DNA of 64,000 nucleotides from Paracentrotus lividus. Lineage: Eukaryota > Echinodermata > Echinoidea > Camarodonta > Echinidae. A program made the position numbers and the translations under genes. This document shows, in pieces, positions 1-15,000 of the stretch; positions within the stretch are counted from its first letter, which is position 1; every line of letters starts with the position of its first letter. The DNA is taken from the NCBI GenBank assembly GCA_940671915.1, contig CALNVZ010002100.1:6261861-6325860 (forward strand), written 5' to 3'. A model generated the notes under the pieces. It was given only the letters and a program-made list of their open reading frames with translations, did not search any database and was not told the DNA's origin.

Positions 1-87
1 AGATACAGACTGACAAAGTCTATCCAACATCAGCAGGGGAAAGTGAAGTCAACATGAGAAAAAATAGATATAAAGATATTCTACCAT
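1..87 (+). CDS. PTPN12: PTP exon 1 in window (5' cut by window edge)
   Basis: Read from base 3, this gives [15 protein letters not shown] followed by [11 protein letters not shown]. It matches the family's N-terminal TEKIYP...[11 protein letters not shown] segment. KNRY is the phosphotyrosine-recognition loop that sets pocket depth. The exon ends CCAT|gtaagt, a strong donor in phase 1. An ATG at 54 begins an open frame here, but it lies inside the conserved domain and is not the start. The true N-terminus and promoter are upstream of the window. Confidence 0.92.
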
Positions 88-3000
88 GTAAGTTCAATAT
101 TCCTGTTTATTATTTTTTTTTTTCAAATGAAACCTGTAAAGAACTTTTAGTTACAATGGAACTTAACATACACATGTACATAGTTATTGTCATTAAAGAA
201 TTAATGGAAAGGAACATTTTTTGTGACAATCATTTGCAATTTACTTGAAAATTCGCCTATAGTTTTGACAGTGTCTGTTATTAATAAAAATATAATATGG
301 TAGGCCCTACAGATGTCAAATAATAATTATGATAGTTTTATACAGAAAAGGGCAAATTGCCTCAAATTTAAAGCTGTTGAGAGAAAAGAAAAATAGACTG
401 GAAAGGATGAGATAATTAAAAAGAAAAAAAAGAAGAAAAAAAAAGAAGAAAAAAAAAAAGAGTTAGACCAACGTTAATTTCTTGTATCAAATACATCTCA
501 CATTTCAATTGTTACTCTCATTTTAAAAACAATGATGATATATCCATGATATTTTCAAAAATTTGGTATTATATAGTATTGCTCAAATTTGTTTTATTAA
601 CTTGTGATTAAATAATCATATCACTGGATTTAAATTTGCTCTCAAAAGTAGAGTCATGGATATGACAAAGTATTATTTAAAACAAAACTTAATGAAATGA
701 TTTCTGTTCATGTGTACAAACAATGTACATACCAAATTACATGCAATGGAAAACTTGTGGAAGTGTTATCCTTTATACCTACATGTATATGTAATCAATG
801 ATAAACAAAAAATATAGGCCCTGTAAAAAATACTTCAACCATTTGCTTTTCATTGGAGATGACTTTGAAAAGTGATCAGCAAATCACGCACATTCGCTAA
901 AAAAGGCTTGAAGTATTTTCTGATCACTTTTCCAGCTGAATGCCTTCACCACACAATTACTCTGTTTGTACTTGTAAAATTTATCATGGCAAAAACATCG
1001 ATATAATAGACTTTGGAATGTTTTTTCAGAACTATAGAAATTTTGTTCAAAGTGTTTTTATAATAATTGATTTTTCTTCAATTTGACCTTTCTTTTTTGG
1101 AGTTATGTTTTTATTGGACAGGCCCCCTATGTGTGCTCATTTACAATTCTTTGATAAATGTGATAGCGCAAGATTTCAGCTGTCAATATCTTTTGTGTGA
1201 TCCTTATTTTAGATGAATTATTTAAAAATCAATATACATGTACAGTTGTCCGCAAATTTGTTCATACCTCTGTCGATTTTTTAGTTTTTTTATTCGTGCT
1301 TTAAACGAAATGCATTTCCTCACACTTTTTTGTGATCAATATGCTACATTGTACCTACAACTAAACAATGAGGAAATTTTGAAATTTTGAGAAATTTTGT
1401 GTTCCAGGGGTATTTTATTGACAGATTTATGAAAAACACCAAACATGTTCATATTTATTCATACCCTAATGGTAATCAGTTTAATTGTTTTAATTAATCA
1501 CCTCGATTATAATTCGTTTTCTTCAAATTACCACATAAAATACTTTTTGCGATGCCCGGAGCCATCGTTCATGTCCTCCATGGGTTTTGACCAATGCGTC
1601 CTCTGGAAAACGTCCAGGCTGCGTAAGGTTGCATGGTCTTTGGGCCATTATGTGATTCTTCAACTTCCCAGGCACATTTCGAATGGGATTCTTGTCAGGT
1701 CATCGAATTTTCCTCTCCTGATCATTCATTTTGATTGTCCTTGAACCCCTTCTTGACTATCTTGGCCGTATGCCTCTGAATTTCCTCCTGTTGATATGTC
1801 CAATGCTGTCCTAGGTGACATTTACATGCATACTTCTGTATGATTTCATCCAGGATCTTACTAAAAATGTCTTCACCGGGAAGCCTCTTATTTTGAAGAG
1901 ATTTCCAATGCTACCAGCAATGAAAATCCCCCATAACAGTTCGATGTGAATGTCATGTACTAAAATCAGGACACTGTACTTTAGGTGGAAGGATTCGTCT
2001 TTCTTTTGCCAAATTGAAGAAAGTCCATATTAATCCTAAATTCTAATTTTCTCTCATCAACTTATAGAATTATGGTTCAAAAGTTAAAATCCTGGTTCAA
2101 ATGAACTCACGAACTGTCCACAGGCCTCCCAGTCGGTCTGACTACAAAACTTGAGTCTGTATTGGGCAGTATCTGTACCTCCTTTATGCAGTATTTGCTC
2201 GTTGGTACCTTCGTCTCTGGATGGTCAAAGGTGCCAATTTGGACCTTGGTCGTGACCTGTGGTTATTGTAGGCCTGTCAATAAACCTTTTTGGCAATTTG
2301 AGGAGACACCTTGCAATGTTTATCATGCCCAGGGAAGCTTTTTCTAAAGTGTTTTACATCTGGTGCTTAGTGAAGAAGCTCTTAAGTGTTACATCATGGA
2401 TCAGAAAGTGTTTGTATAGAGTGTTTATTTTATTTAAATAACATCAATATGAATGTTATTAAGTAAAAAATTCAAATTCCTGATAAGATCACCAGAAAGG
2501 GGTCGGGGCGCTAAAGACTCACAGGATGGCTCAAAGACCATGCAACCTGACTCAGCCTGGAGGCTTTCCATAGGACACGTGGAAAAGACCCTACAGAAGA
2601 AAGGCTATATGGACTCTTGCAAAAACTTTTTCAGATGGTTATTTGAAGAAAAATATTTGTATTAGTGGTATATGATAAGAAATTGGACCGGGTACCCCTG
2701 GGGTATGAATAATTATGAACATAGTGTTTTTCATAAAATTGTCAATAAAATACCTCTGGAACACCAAATTTCTCAAAATTTCAATTTTTCTTAATTGTTT
2801 AGTTGTTGGAAGCACATTGATCACAAAAAAGTTCAAGGAAACGCATTCAGTTAAAAGCATGAACAAAAAACTAAAAACACAACAGGGGTATGAACAATTT
2901 TGCGGACAACTGCACTTGTACTATAATATTTTTCTTTTCAATACAATGCATAAGGTTTTACCAAATATTTTTATAGAAGATTTTTTTTTTAATTCTCTAA

Positions 3001-6000
3001 ATATCTGAATGTAGTTATTAATTAAAATGAAAAACATTTATTTTTTTAATGTTTCGTATATAATTCTATTCTCTTTTTTTTTTAATGTTTTTTAGTTTTA
3101 TTCTCTTTTCTGCAGTTGACCATTCAAGATTTTTATTGAGTGAAATTGAAAACCAAGAAGGATCAGACTACATCAATGCAAATTATCTCAAGGTAAGCAC
3201 AGGTAAAATGTATGATTTTCCAGAAAAACTAAAAATTCACAATGAAAACAGTTTCATTTCAGTTTCGCAGCTAGCTGATGCTGCGTTTGTTTTTTTTTTT
3301 TCTCAAACCAAAATAATATGCCTTAGAAGTGGCATCACAGTTCTGTCAAGATGTCATGATACATGTACATGTGGTTTAAAAATTCTAAAATTCATAAGTG
3401 TAATCCTTTGATTTTTGTCAATCTTTAGTGATACTTTTCTGTCATTTTTTCAGCTTTTGTCAAAGTCAACTTAATTTCAGGGGTACTTCCTAATGATCTA
3501 TATAAGTATTTTCCTTGGACTACATTTATTATTAGGGAATGGAGAAAACTGTGCCCTGTGCACACCCATAAAGGGAATTCTACATGTAACCGCAGTATCC
3601 CATTCATTGTAAATTCTATTGCTCTATAACGTCATTTGTAATACATAAACTTGCTGATTTATACGATTTATAACGTATCATAAATACACAAATTAAGGCC
3701 TTCAGCGTTTCATGCTTGGCCAATCAACTTAAGTGGTGCCAAACCATTGTCCAAATTATGGCATAGTCTGCCTGACTACTGACTTTATGAGGATCCTAGT
3801 AGCATATCAAATGTGTTTGTTTTTCTGGTCAATAGAATCCTGCTTTATTGCATGTACATGTACGTACTTGGGCAGTTCCAAGCAAAACAGGACATGGAGC
3901 TGAAATTTTAATGTGCCGCTGTGCCTTTGAAAATGCAAATTAGGATCTGAAATTACGCACAAAGGCTTCGTTCAATATACTCAATGCATTAAGGTTTTTT
4001 TTAAATGCGATTCAGTATTCTTGCGCTGAATATATTGATCAACCCATTAATTGCTGTATGGACTATGGGCTTTAAAATGCCTCTAAATTCTTATATCTCG
4101 TCATTTTTTGCCATTTTTTTGCTTATATATAATTTTCATGGTCTACTCTGAACAAACTTTGGTATTAATATTTTTTATAATTTGCATTTCTCCTTCACAG
4201 AAGAGACCAGAAACAGATGTCACTCCGTAACCGTCACTGTTTTCTCCGTAACTTGGACAAGGTTCAAGTTTTAATGTCATAATTAACAAAATTTTAAATC
4301 ATTTTTATGCAAGGTGGTCATATTATACCTAAATCTAATAGAATCCAATCAATAACTCAATATGTGATATGGCCATTTATTAATTTCACAGAGTTTAAGC
4401 AAATGTTTTCTGCTCGCAAATATGCCATGTCATTTTCGTTCACTTCCGTAACCATGATATATATCTATTCTCATTATAAGTAGGGGATCACTATAAAAAA
4501 AATTATCATTTTGTAAAAGAGGGTACGCATCACTTTTGTGCATGAACCATTTCTTTGTACATAAGAGATTAAAGTATGGATGATAAACTTGTTGTAATGC
4601 TGAAATGTTGTTTCTGAATTGTCACTTTGTTTGTCGTTACCTGGTTACTGTGCCACTTCCATGTCTCTTTTGTGCCTTGAAATGGTGGGCATGGGGTGGC
4701 CGACTTTAGTCGTTGAAGATGGAAAGATCTGGGCAGAATTGAAGAGTCACAATAAGGGATCTAACAGTCGTGATTCATGGTATCTTGAAGTATAAGAATC
4801 TAGAGTTAATGTCAGGTCGGAATTGAGCTAGTTTCATAATTTAATGACTTTGCATATTAATGTAGAACGAATGGAAATAGTAAGCTGCTGTGTAATTAAA
4901 TTGGAAGTATATTATGAATTTTTTTTTCTTCATGCTGCGCAAAAGACTGGATTTTAGAAATAATAGATTGTACATATGTACTCAGGAAAGAGAGATAAGT
5001 TTTCTTTCTCATCAAATGGGTTTACGTGCACATACAGACCTGCCCCCCAAAAAAAAGAATAATAATAAAAAAAATAATAAAAAATAAATATTAAATAAAT
5101 AATAATAGATATATATAGTAAGTAATATAGATGTAAAAAAATAAAAAAAAAATAAAAAACGTAAAAATTAATGAAAAAAAAAAAAAATAATAATAATTAA
5201 TTCTCTGGTGAACTATATAATCAACCAGGATACGCTGAAAACAAAGAGTCAATGGTTGAGAATATAGATTTTGAAATCTTTTGTTGAATATAGACCAAGG
5301 CGACTGAAAAGAAATGTTCCAAAGTTTTCCAGAATCTGACGTCAATTGGACCTCTCACTTTGACATCCTGCCTCTTATGCTAAATTTGTGCTAATTTTAA
5401 CTCATTTATGCCCGATTTAGTATCCGAGATTAGCTCTTTATAATCAGGAAGCCAAAAATATGCATTCCCAGACATTAGATTATGATGGAAGCCTGAATTA
5501 CATTCATACATGTGATTTGTCATTATTCATTTATGTTCATGTTAAAATGTACATGTACATTTCAAATCAAACTAGTAATATTAATGTGTGTAGGCATGCA
5601 TATGGGACTGTGCAATACATGATAAAGAACATTCAATCATGTACATGTATCTTTACATAACATGTAATGTAGATTATCTACATTATAAATATTCAAACCA
5701 GAATGACTGTGTTGTTTGATGGATCAGTAAATTTAAAGAGTTAGGAAAAAAAACTTACATATTTCTGTAGAGCTAGTTGTCATGCCTGTATCTACATTTA
5801 CATATATGCTTGTTACTGCAATTTTTATTGGAGGATGTTATTTCTAAATTGATAACAAACTTTATCAATTGTTCTCAAGTTTTGACTTATGAAATTATCA
5901 GGTCTTCATCTTAATATTTAAAAAAAAAATTATTTTGATTTGATTTGAATTTATTTTTTTTTCCATTTCTGTTTGAACCACAATATACATAAATACATAT

Positions 6001-9000
6001 AATTTAGTTACAAAATAAGAAAGATAATACAAAATGAGATAATTACAATATTTGTAAAGAGTGTATGAAAGTAAAAGTAAAGTATATATCAATGACATAT
6101 TTACGAAGATTGTAAATATTTCTTTACAAAGATTGTAAGAAGAGTGAAAGTAAAAGTAATGTACAGTTGTACATATCAATTATATATTTCCTAAGATTTA
6201 CTTACAGACAAAGTAAAAGAAAAGTGGTGGATCATAAATAAAAAATAAAAAATAAAAGATAAACCAGTTCCAAGTTATAAAACTGTTTGGTTTATGAAGG
6301 TACATGTATACATGCCTCATGGGGCTGCCTGTATTCTGACAATCAATTGTTTGTATGAATGCCTTTTTCCTAAATCCAAGCTATTTGTTCCTGAGATGGT
6401 GATTTTTCAACTTTTCGACCATTTTTGTGTCAAGTGTGTCAGTAAGGTTTTAAAAGTACATATACATGTAATGTATCATATATCACCACAAAGTTTATGA
6501 AATAAACTTAATGGAAATGAGGTCAAAATGTCATTTCAAGGTCATATGATGTCACAGGGCTCATTAATATTCATGAAAAAAATGATAAAATGCATTAAAA
6601 ATGCTATTTTCAACCATTATTTCTAAAGGTTTGTTATAGTAATACAACCAAAAAGTACATACTTTCTGTTTCAATATCATCTTGGCTTCCTCTGGTGAAA
6701 ATGTCACAAACAGAGCACATAACTTTCCATATTTTAATTCTTAAAGTATTCATGTCTCAGTAGTAGTCTCAAAAAAGTTACTGAGCTGATGTAAAATAGT
6801 AGTTTTATTACTCGCCCTCCCACCTCAGTAATGAAACAAAATATTTACTTGTTTACAGTAATGTGTTGTATTATGGTTCTTTTGTTTTATCAGTGGGATT
6901 TTTTTACACAATATGTTGCTACGCCTTGGCTACACCAAATATTTAATGGAAAATATTTCATGGAATAATTGTCCCATGTGTTACTGTCCCATGTGTTACA
7001 TGTCATATTTTATAAAACTTGACCTTGCCAGAAAATGTGAGGCTGTATTGACACTAAAATATGTATTTACAAAGTTTATTACATGGTTAAGAGGATGTGA
7101 CTATGCAAGTTTTTATCTGCTATCTAAATTCCTAGTATCATGTGAACAAATTCAAAATTTAGAAACAACAATTTTTTTCTGGTCCCATGTGTTACGAACG
7201 AATAAATTATCATAAATTAAATATGAATTGAATTATTTCAATTATTGTTTATGATTTTGTTGAACGTTCTTTACCTTCAAAAATATACCTAAGGATTGGG
7301 ATTTCAATTTAAGATTTTTCAAAAAAGCCTATTTTTGTCTCTGAATGTCTCGTTTGTTACATTGCAAAATAGCATGGACTTGCCCTATACATTCCATATT
7401 CTATACAGGATATGTTGAATTTCCCTTGCCAATGGAATGTGTGATTGACCTGTCACCTTCATTTGTTCAATTGTTTTCCATGAATGTACGAGAGATTAAT
7501 TCATTTTGATTGAATATAGTTGTCATTGATTTATTCTGTAAATGGGAAAATTAACAGTTTATATAAATTTATACGGTCTCTTAGGAAGAAAAATGTCCCA
7601 TTTTAGAACACGTTAAATTAACCTGAAATAATTGTACCCAACTCTCTGTGGATTAGCTCAGACTTGTGTAATTTATACATCCGAGAGGTACATTTACATT
7701 TACATGTAATTAAAACATTAATCCATGTTCATTGACAGTATTCATTATAAAAAAAAATTTGTTAGCAGCTTTACAGTACAATTCATATCTTATAGAATTT
7801 ACCAGTTTGAATATGAATACTTTATATGTCTCCAAGCATGAGGCATACATGTATATATGTTTTTAAAATTTTATGACTGATTTTTAAATCGCAGCTTGCA
7901 TTACTCGCTTGCACCTTACAGAAAAATCGAGGTTTGTGTACAGACTTTGAATTACATAAATTTGTGTTTACATTTTTAAAACCATGTTTTAGTTAATCCG
8001 ACAATTTTTTAAATATGCTACGCAAGAATTTTTGTGACTTTCTCTTAAATGTATTATTAACAATCTCTAAATGTTTTTAAATCTTGTAAATTCTCATTGT
8101 TAGACCTTAGACTTTTTGAAGAGATTTTTCATAAAATTGAATTGAATTGAATTAATGAATATTATTTTTTGGGGGGTTAATTTTTTTTCTTTTTCATTTA
8201 GGGCATCGGCAATGACCATTCCTACCTTGCAGCACAGGGACCTCTCCCTCACACAGTAAATGACTTCTGGAGGATGCTATGGGAAAGTAATACAGAGATC
8301 ATTGTCATGGCTTGCAATGAATTTGAGCTGGGAAGGGTAAGAGACGATTCCACAACATTAGGTGTACCTTAGATTCTATACCTCATCAAATCACTAACAA
8401 CCCTAGAATTGTAACCTTTAATAAACTAGGAGGATGTTACAGTATGGGAAAGTTAATACGAGATCATTGTCAGGCTTGCAATGAAATTTGAGCTGGGAAG
8501 GGTAAGAGACGATTCCACAACATTAGGTGTACCTTAGATTTCTATACCCTCATCAAATCACTAAACAACCCTAGAATTGTAACCTTTAATAACCTAGGAG
8601 GATGTTACAGTATGGGGAAAGTAATACAGAGATCATAAGTCATGGCTTGCATGAATTTTGTGCTGGGAAGGGGTAAGAGACGATTCCACACATTAGGTGT
8701 AACTTAGATTCTATACCCTCATCAAATCACTAACAACCCTAGAATTGTAACCTTTAATAACCTAGGAGGATGTTACAGTATGGGAAAGTAATACAGAGAT
8801 CATAGTCATGGCTTGCAATGAATTTGTGCTGGGAAGGGGTAAGAGACGATTCCACACATTAGGTCTACCTTAGTTTCTATACCCTCATCAAATCACTAAC
8901 AACCCTAGAATTGTAAACCTTTAATACCTAGGAGGAGGTTACAGTATGGGAAAGTAATACAGAGATCATTGTCATGGCTTGCATGAATTTGAGCTGGGAA

Positions 9001-12000
9001 GGGATAAGAGATTCGATGTCCAAAACATTAGGTCTACCTTAGACTTCTATTATCCTCATCAAATCACTAACAACCCTAGAATTGTAACCTTTAATAACCT
9101 AGGAGGATGTTACAGTATGAGAAGTAATACAGAGATCATAGTCATGGCTTGCAATGAATTGTGCTGGGAAGGTAAAGAGACGATTCCACAACATTAGTCT
9201 ACCTTAGATTCTATACCCTCTCAAATCAGCTAACCAACTCTAGAATTGTAACCTTTAATAACCTAGGAGGATGTTACAGTATGGGAAAGTAATACAGAGA
9301 TCATAGTCATGGCTTGCAATGAATTTGAACTGGGAAAGGTAAGAACGATTCCATGACATTTGCTCCGGCAACAATACTCTATACACTATTAATCAAATGA
9401 CTAACAACCCTAGACTTGACACTATACCCTACCATAAACCTTACTGTAAAACCCTATTGCAATCCTAACCCTACATCTACTTTAACATAGATTGTACCAT
9501 GGAACAATTGTCGCAGGAGCTGTATGTTGTGTGACTGCAAGAAGTTGAGTCTTTTTATCAAGCTGTTTACATTATAAATTCGAAATACTTTTAATTCAAT
9601 GAAATAGTCTCAATATGATACAGAATACATATTATTTTCTTTTATTTCAATGCTTTCGGCACCACCTAAGGATCATGTTTGCAGGTTGTCTGTCCATCTG
9701 TTCACGTGGTAAAGAACCACCTTTATCTTATGTGGCCTTTCAGTTTTATAGTTTGATTGAATTTTGAATTTGTAACCTGAATGCTCATTTTGAACTTCCA
9801 AAGAAGGCTCATACAAAATTAGCACCCTCCATAATCCATCTAGTTGAGGGAATATTTCTGGTGCACCTGTATCGCTAGCAGGTGTCACGCAAGTCACATG
9901 AAGCTGTAAGCTACAAATAGAATCCTTGTGGCAGATCGCTTTCAGCATCCAGGGCATTGTTTACCTTAGCGTATTCCTACATCACACAGGAGATTAGCTT
10001 GAGGAGCTTGAGGAGGACACTGGTCTAGAAATAACCTTCCCGGCTCTTTTTCCAGGAAGGCTACGAATGATTTGCCACGCTTCCATGCAAAGTTGCTCGT
10101 TGCATGCGCTTATATGGAAGAAATGTAGCAATGACATGCATGATGTAGTGTGCAGCACCATTAGCTGAAAACGGTGTAGTGTTGATGGATCTGTACCCCT
10201 AACTTGATGTATTCAAGTTTAAGCACCATCCTGCTTTGGAAAAAGAGGCTCATCTCAAATTAGATTTTAGGTGATGCAAAATTGATAATGGATATTTGAA
10301 AGAGCTTTTCCCCCCTTCATAGATTCATTGACAGATGCCTACATTAAATTGTGATAAAGACATTTTATTTACTTGAACATCCTCCTAGTTCAGACCAACC
10401 TTACTTATTACCTTCCTTAACTTGAAGACTGTATTATTTAATAAATGATTATGATATTTATTTACATGTATATATAACAGTGTAAAGCGCTGTGAAACTC
10501 ACTATGAGTAATTGAGAGCGCTATATAAATGTTTATATCCTATCCTATCCTATCCTTTATTGAATCTTTCCATGTAAGCTTTGGTCTTCCCCTTTAAATA
10601 AATGAATGAATGCAATAATGATAAAGGGTGTTCAATCATGATGTTTTTCTTTTCTCTCAATAGCACAAATGTGAACGGTACTGGGTAGATGAAGGAGAGG
10701 AACATGTGTTTGGAGATATACTTGTCACACAAGTAAGCTTTTATTCTTTTTCAATCTGTTAATATTACTTCTTAATGCATGTAGAGTTAGTGGGGTTTTT
10801 TTTTTTTACATTTACATGAAACTTTAAATGTTTTCTCTGATATCTAAGAATGAAAAGTGACTCCTGAATTGTGAGCCTGAAACATAAGTACTTCTAAATA
10901 TACTGCACTTTTATGTCATTATGTTTTCTCAGAATCAGTCGAAAATCTGTCGGCTGTTTGCTAAGTTACGATCATTGTTTCGATCGATATCAAACTCAAG
11001 TTGAGTTGCCATAAAACTCAGATCAATCTTTATAAAACAAGGTCACGCCATCTATTCAAATGATTTACAATCTTTGACATGAATATTTCAAAAAAGGATT
11101 AATAGAATACAAGTGAGTACATGACGGGAGGTACAGCTACATATAGTTGTATCCTATGAAAAAGGTGCTTGAAAATGCAATCATTATCATTTCATTGTTT
11201 ATGTCATCTGCGATTGTTGTTGTTGTTTGATTGTCTGTCAATGCCAACAATATGAATGTGGATGTCTTTCAAGTTTGAATATTCATGCCAAGTGGGTTTT
11301 ATTATTATTATTTTTTTCTCAGTTTTTGTTTGTTTGTTTGTTTGTTTGTTTGTTTGTTTGTTTTTATTTTTTTTTGGGGGGGGGTGTATTGGGATCTTCT
11401 CATGTAGTCTTAATCATTTATTTTCTCATGTACCAAGTGTATAAATTCTGACGTGGTATGTTTGTATGTTCTCTTTAAGATCAATCAACAAAGAGTGACC
11501 AAAGATTTCATGATCAGAACCTTGAAAGCTACCAGGGTAAGTACAACATCACATTCTTATAAGCCCATGAGTCATGCAGTAATCTTGACAATATCACATA
11601 GTTTTTAAACATTTACTGGAAATCGTGAAAAATGAAGCCAACAGCGGTTGGCGAAGCATTGCGACAACAGATAATCGTAAGTTTTTAATTTGCAATTTTC
11701 ACCATTTTCAATTAAATGTTTAAATACTATTTGATATAACACCTTCCTATAATGCATCTCTATCCAATTTCCTTGGCATAACGTGCAATAATTATTCATC
11801 ATGATAAATGGAATATGAAAAAACCTCTACCTGTACAAAGCTAGTGCCCTTCATAGAATTTTTATTTTCTTTTTATTAGTATGAATGTATCGGTAGTTAG
11901 AATAACCATCTTTAATTTTAGAATACCTGAGTATAGTCCAGTAGAAATGTTGGGGACCCGGAAAAGTTTTTAAGTACAAGGTTTTTTTGTTGATTTGTGT

Positions 12001-15000
12001 TCTAGATGGGTATATAAGAAAATTCAGCTTGGTTGCCAGCTTGGCAACCTTGGGCAACTTTTTTTATTTGCATAATTAGAATAATGACCTAATTAGCATA
12101 TTTTGTGTATTGAATATGTGGCTAATTCGCAATTCCAGAACCACGAAAATATGGGTGAAACGACTTTTTAAGGGTATTTTAGGACGGGAAATTCATTAAT
12201 GATATTATTTTTATCTTTTAAGTAGTGCTTTGTCTTTAAATGGCCTAATTAGCATAATCAGCTAATATGCATATTAGCCTATGCATTAATATTGGCCTAT
12301 GGGATTAATTATCTTCTTTCTTTTCTTCTCGAAAGCCTGAATATTGTGCAATACAACACTGTAAATTACTTTTATTGAAGACATCTTATTATTTCATGAG
12401 ATGATATGTTTTGTAGATATAATATAATTAGCATAATATGAACAATGGCTTAATTAGCATATTATTTGTGATATGAAGTATGGGGCTAATCTTAATTAAA
12501 GGACCCTGGAAACGTGAATGAAACGACTTTTTAATGCTACTCTAAAACAAGGAATTCATTTCTGACAATATTTTTTATTTGTACATGTAACATTTGCTTT
12601 TGTTTTTAATTAGCATATTCATCACAATGAGATAATTTATGCATAATTGCTTATTGATATGTGATTCAATTTCATTATTTATCTAGAGAGCTTGAACACT
12701 GTGTAATGCAACATTGTAAGTCACTTAAATTCATTATCAGGCTGATAATATATTGCATTTTTGATTACCTACAATATAGTTAGCATACCGTAATTAACAG
12801 TGTATAAGCCGCACTCGTGTATAAACCGCACCCCCGAATTTGGACCCTTGCCAAAAAAAAAAAAAAAAAAAAAAAAATTAATTAAAAAAAAATTAATTAA
12901 AAATAATAATTAAGAAATTAATGAAAGAATTCAATCTTGTAATCTTGTTTATTTATGAGAAACAACAAGGCAATTAGCTGAAGTAAAGATAAACAAAAGA
13001 GAATAAAGAGGAAAATGATCGGGACTTTTCTATTTCCTAAACTACAAAGTGTCTGCATGCACAGACTAGTGCATTGTATGTTGCAATGCCACACCACGCA
13101 TGCGCTATGCAGGATAATACCGATCGGCGAAGTGAGTGTTTGGATGAAATGCTGCCATGCAAAACTTCTCCTTATCAGAAGTTTTGTGGTCATATCAGAT
13201 CCGTCTGAAACTAGTTTCTCAAGAACGATATCTAGGGGTAAGATTTTTTGTGTGATTGTTATGTTTGATGATGTATTTTGACTTTTTGTTATGGATTTGA
13301 GGTGAATGTTTTGAACATCGGCAAAGCACCCTACATGGATAATCTCCAGGCCGCTAGCAGCGGGTGTTTCTACACACTCGACCTGGCGGGTTTCACATGC
13401 ATCTCGCGGTCAATCAGCGTCAAAATATGACAAGTAAGTTTTTAATTTACTTATTTTTGGGGGTTTAAAATAGCTTTGACCCTATTATTATGCATAAATA
13501 GTCTGATATCACTAGACTCTATGTATTTTTTGACAAAATATGTTAGATCTAAGCCTCGCCAATCCTATCTCTATGTATAAACCGCACCCCCTATTTTTGA
13601 CTTTTTCCCGACGGCAAAAAGGTGCGGCTTATACACCGTTAATTACGGTAATTAGAATAACGACTAAATTAGCATATCTGTATTTGCCCCCCCCCCCCCC
13701 CCTTCCCATATAGGAGTCAACCACACACGTACACCTTTTTGTAGGGGAAGCCATGTCCAAATTACCCCATATTACAGCCTCTAGAAGGGAAGCTGCATTA
13801 AAATTACCCCCTTTTACAGGTTTTTGAAGAAGGAGCAGGTAAAATTACCCCCATTTCACGGACTTTCCGACCACATAATAGATGAATAAAAATAAAAACT
13901 ACCCCAATTTTACTCTTTTTTTTTTTTAAGGCAAATCATGAAATAGGATCCCGAAGGTGGTCCAAAAACCTATGAAACAGGGGTGATTTTACTAGCTCCC
14001 TCTTCAAATACCTGTAATAGGGGGTAATTTTAATGCAGATTCACTTCTAAAGGCTGTAATAGGACAGGGGCCGTGGAGCTGGGGGGGGGGGCTTCAGCCC
14101 CCACCCTTTTTTTTTTAATAGCAAACGTTAAAAAAATGCAAAAATAACCATATATATTTGTGATTTCTGGCCTGTTCAGCCCCCCCCCCCCCCACACTGG
14201 CTCAGCCTCTTCAGTTTCAAAAACGCTCTGCGGCCCCTGTAGGAGGTAATTTCGATATTGCTTCCCCTACCAAAATGGGTATCTACGTGTATGTGGGCGG
14301 GGGGGGGGGGTGCAGATAATATTATGCTAATTTAGTCGTTATTCTAATTATGCTAACTATATTATAGGTACTTAAAAATGCAATATATTATCAGCCTGGT
14401 AATTAATTTAAGTGACGTACAATGTTACATTACACAGTGTTCAAGCTCTCTAGATAAATACGGAAATTGAATCACATAGGATTAAGCAATTATGCATAAT
14501 TATCTCATTGTGATGAATATGCTAATTAAAAACAAAAGCAAATCTTACATGTACAAATAAAAAATATTGTTGTAGAGTAGCATTAAAAAGCCTTTTTATT
14601 TACGTTTCCGGGATTATTTAATTAAGATTAGCCCCATATCCCATATTACAAATGATATGCTAATTAGGTCATTGTCTTTATGCTAATTATATCATTCCTA
14701 CATAACATATCATCTCATGAATTAATGGGATGTCTTCAATAAAAGTGATTTGCAATGTAGTATTACACAATATTCAGGCTTTCTAAATAAAAAATGAACA
14801 TTAATTCCATAGGCTAATATTAAAGCATAGGCTTATATGCATATTAGCTCATTATGCTAATTAGGCCATTTAAGACAAAACCATTACTTAAAAGATAAAA
14901 CTAATATTATATATGAATTCCTCGTCGTAAAATACCCTTAAAATGTCGTTTCATTCACGTTTCCAGGGTCCTTTGATTAAGATTACCCCCATATTCCATA

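Larger units (their letters stand above)
8337..10663 (+). other. Intron 3
   Basis: It begins with the donor-edge array (to about 9400). A segment at 9435-9520 with CCCTATTGCAATCCTAACCC follows and recurs at about 53080-53150. The stretch 9660-10200 has higher GC and a 94-codon - strand open frame (9673-9957), which I do not recognise. Near the 3' end is a short SINE/LINE-like tail (10462-10558). Confidence 0.8.

Noticed and set aside
54..248. Open frame starting at ATG 54 as a gene start
   Set aside because: The Met lies inside conserved PTP coding sequence and the frame runs past the donor into the intron.
8266..9400. CRISPR-like regular array
   Set aside because: The whole unit repeats, with no distinct spacers, and it is part exon and part intron of an animal gene.
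9435..9520. Interstitial telomeric repeat
   Set aside because: CCCTAA units are few and irregular and recur with shared flanks elsewhere, as part of a dispersed repeat.
9673..9957. 94-codon - strand frame in intron 3
   Set aside because: No motif recognised, no splice or start context, and no support from neighbours. It may be old transposon or exon debris, but this cannot be supported.
12918..13281. Overlapping ~90-codon frames on both strands inside the GTATAAGCCGCAC element
   Set aside because: Neither resembles a transposase; they overlap on opposite strands with no codon-use support.
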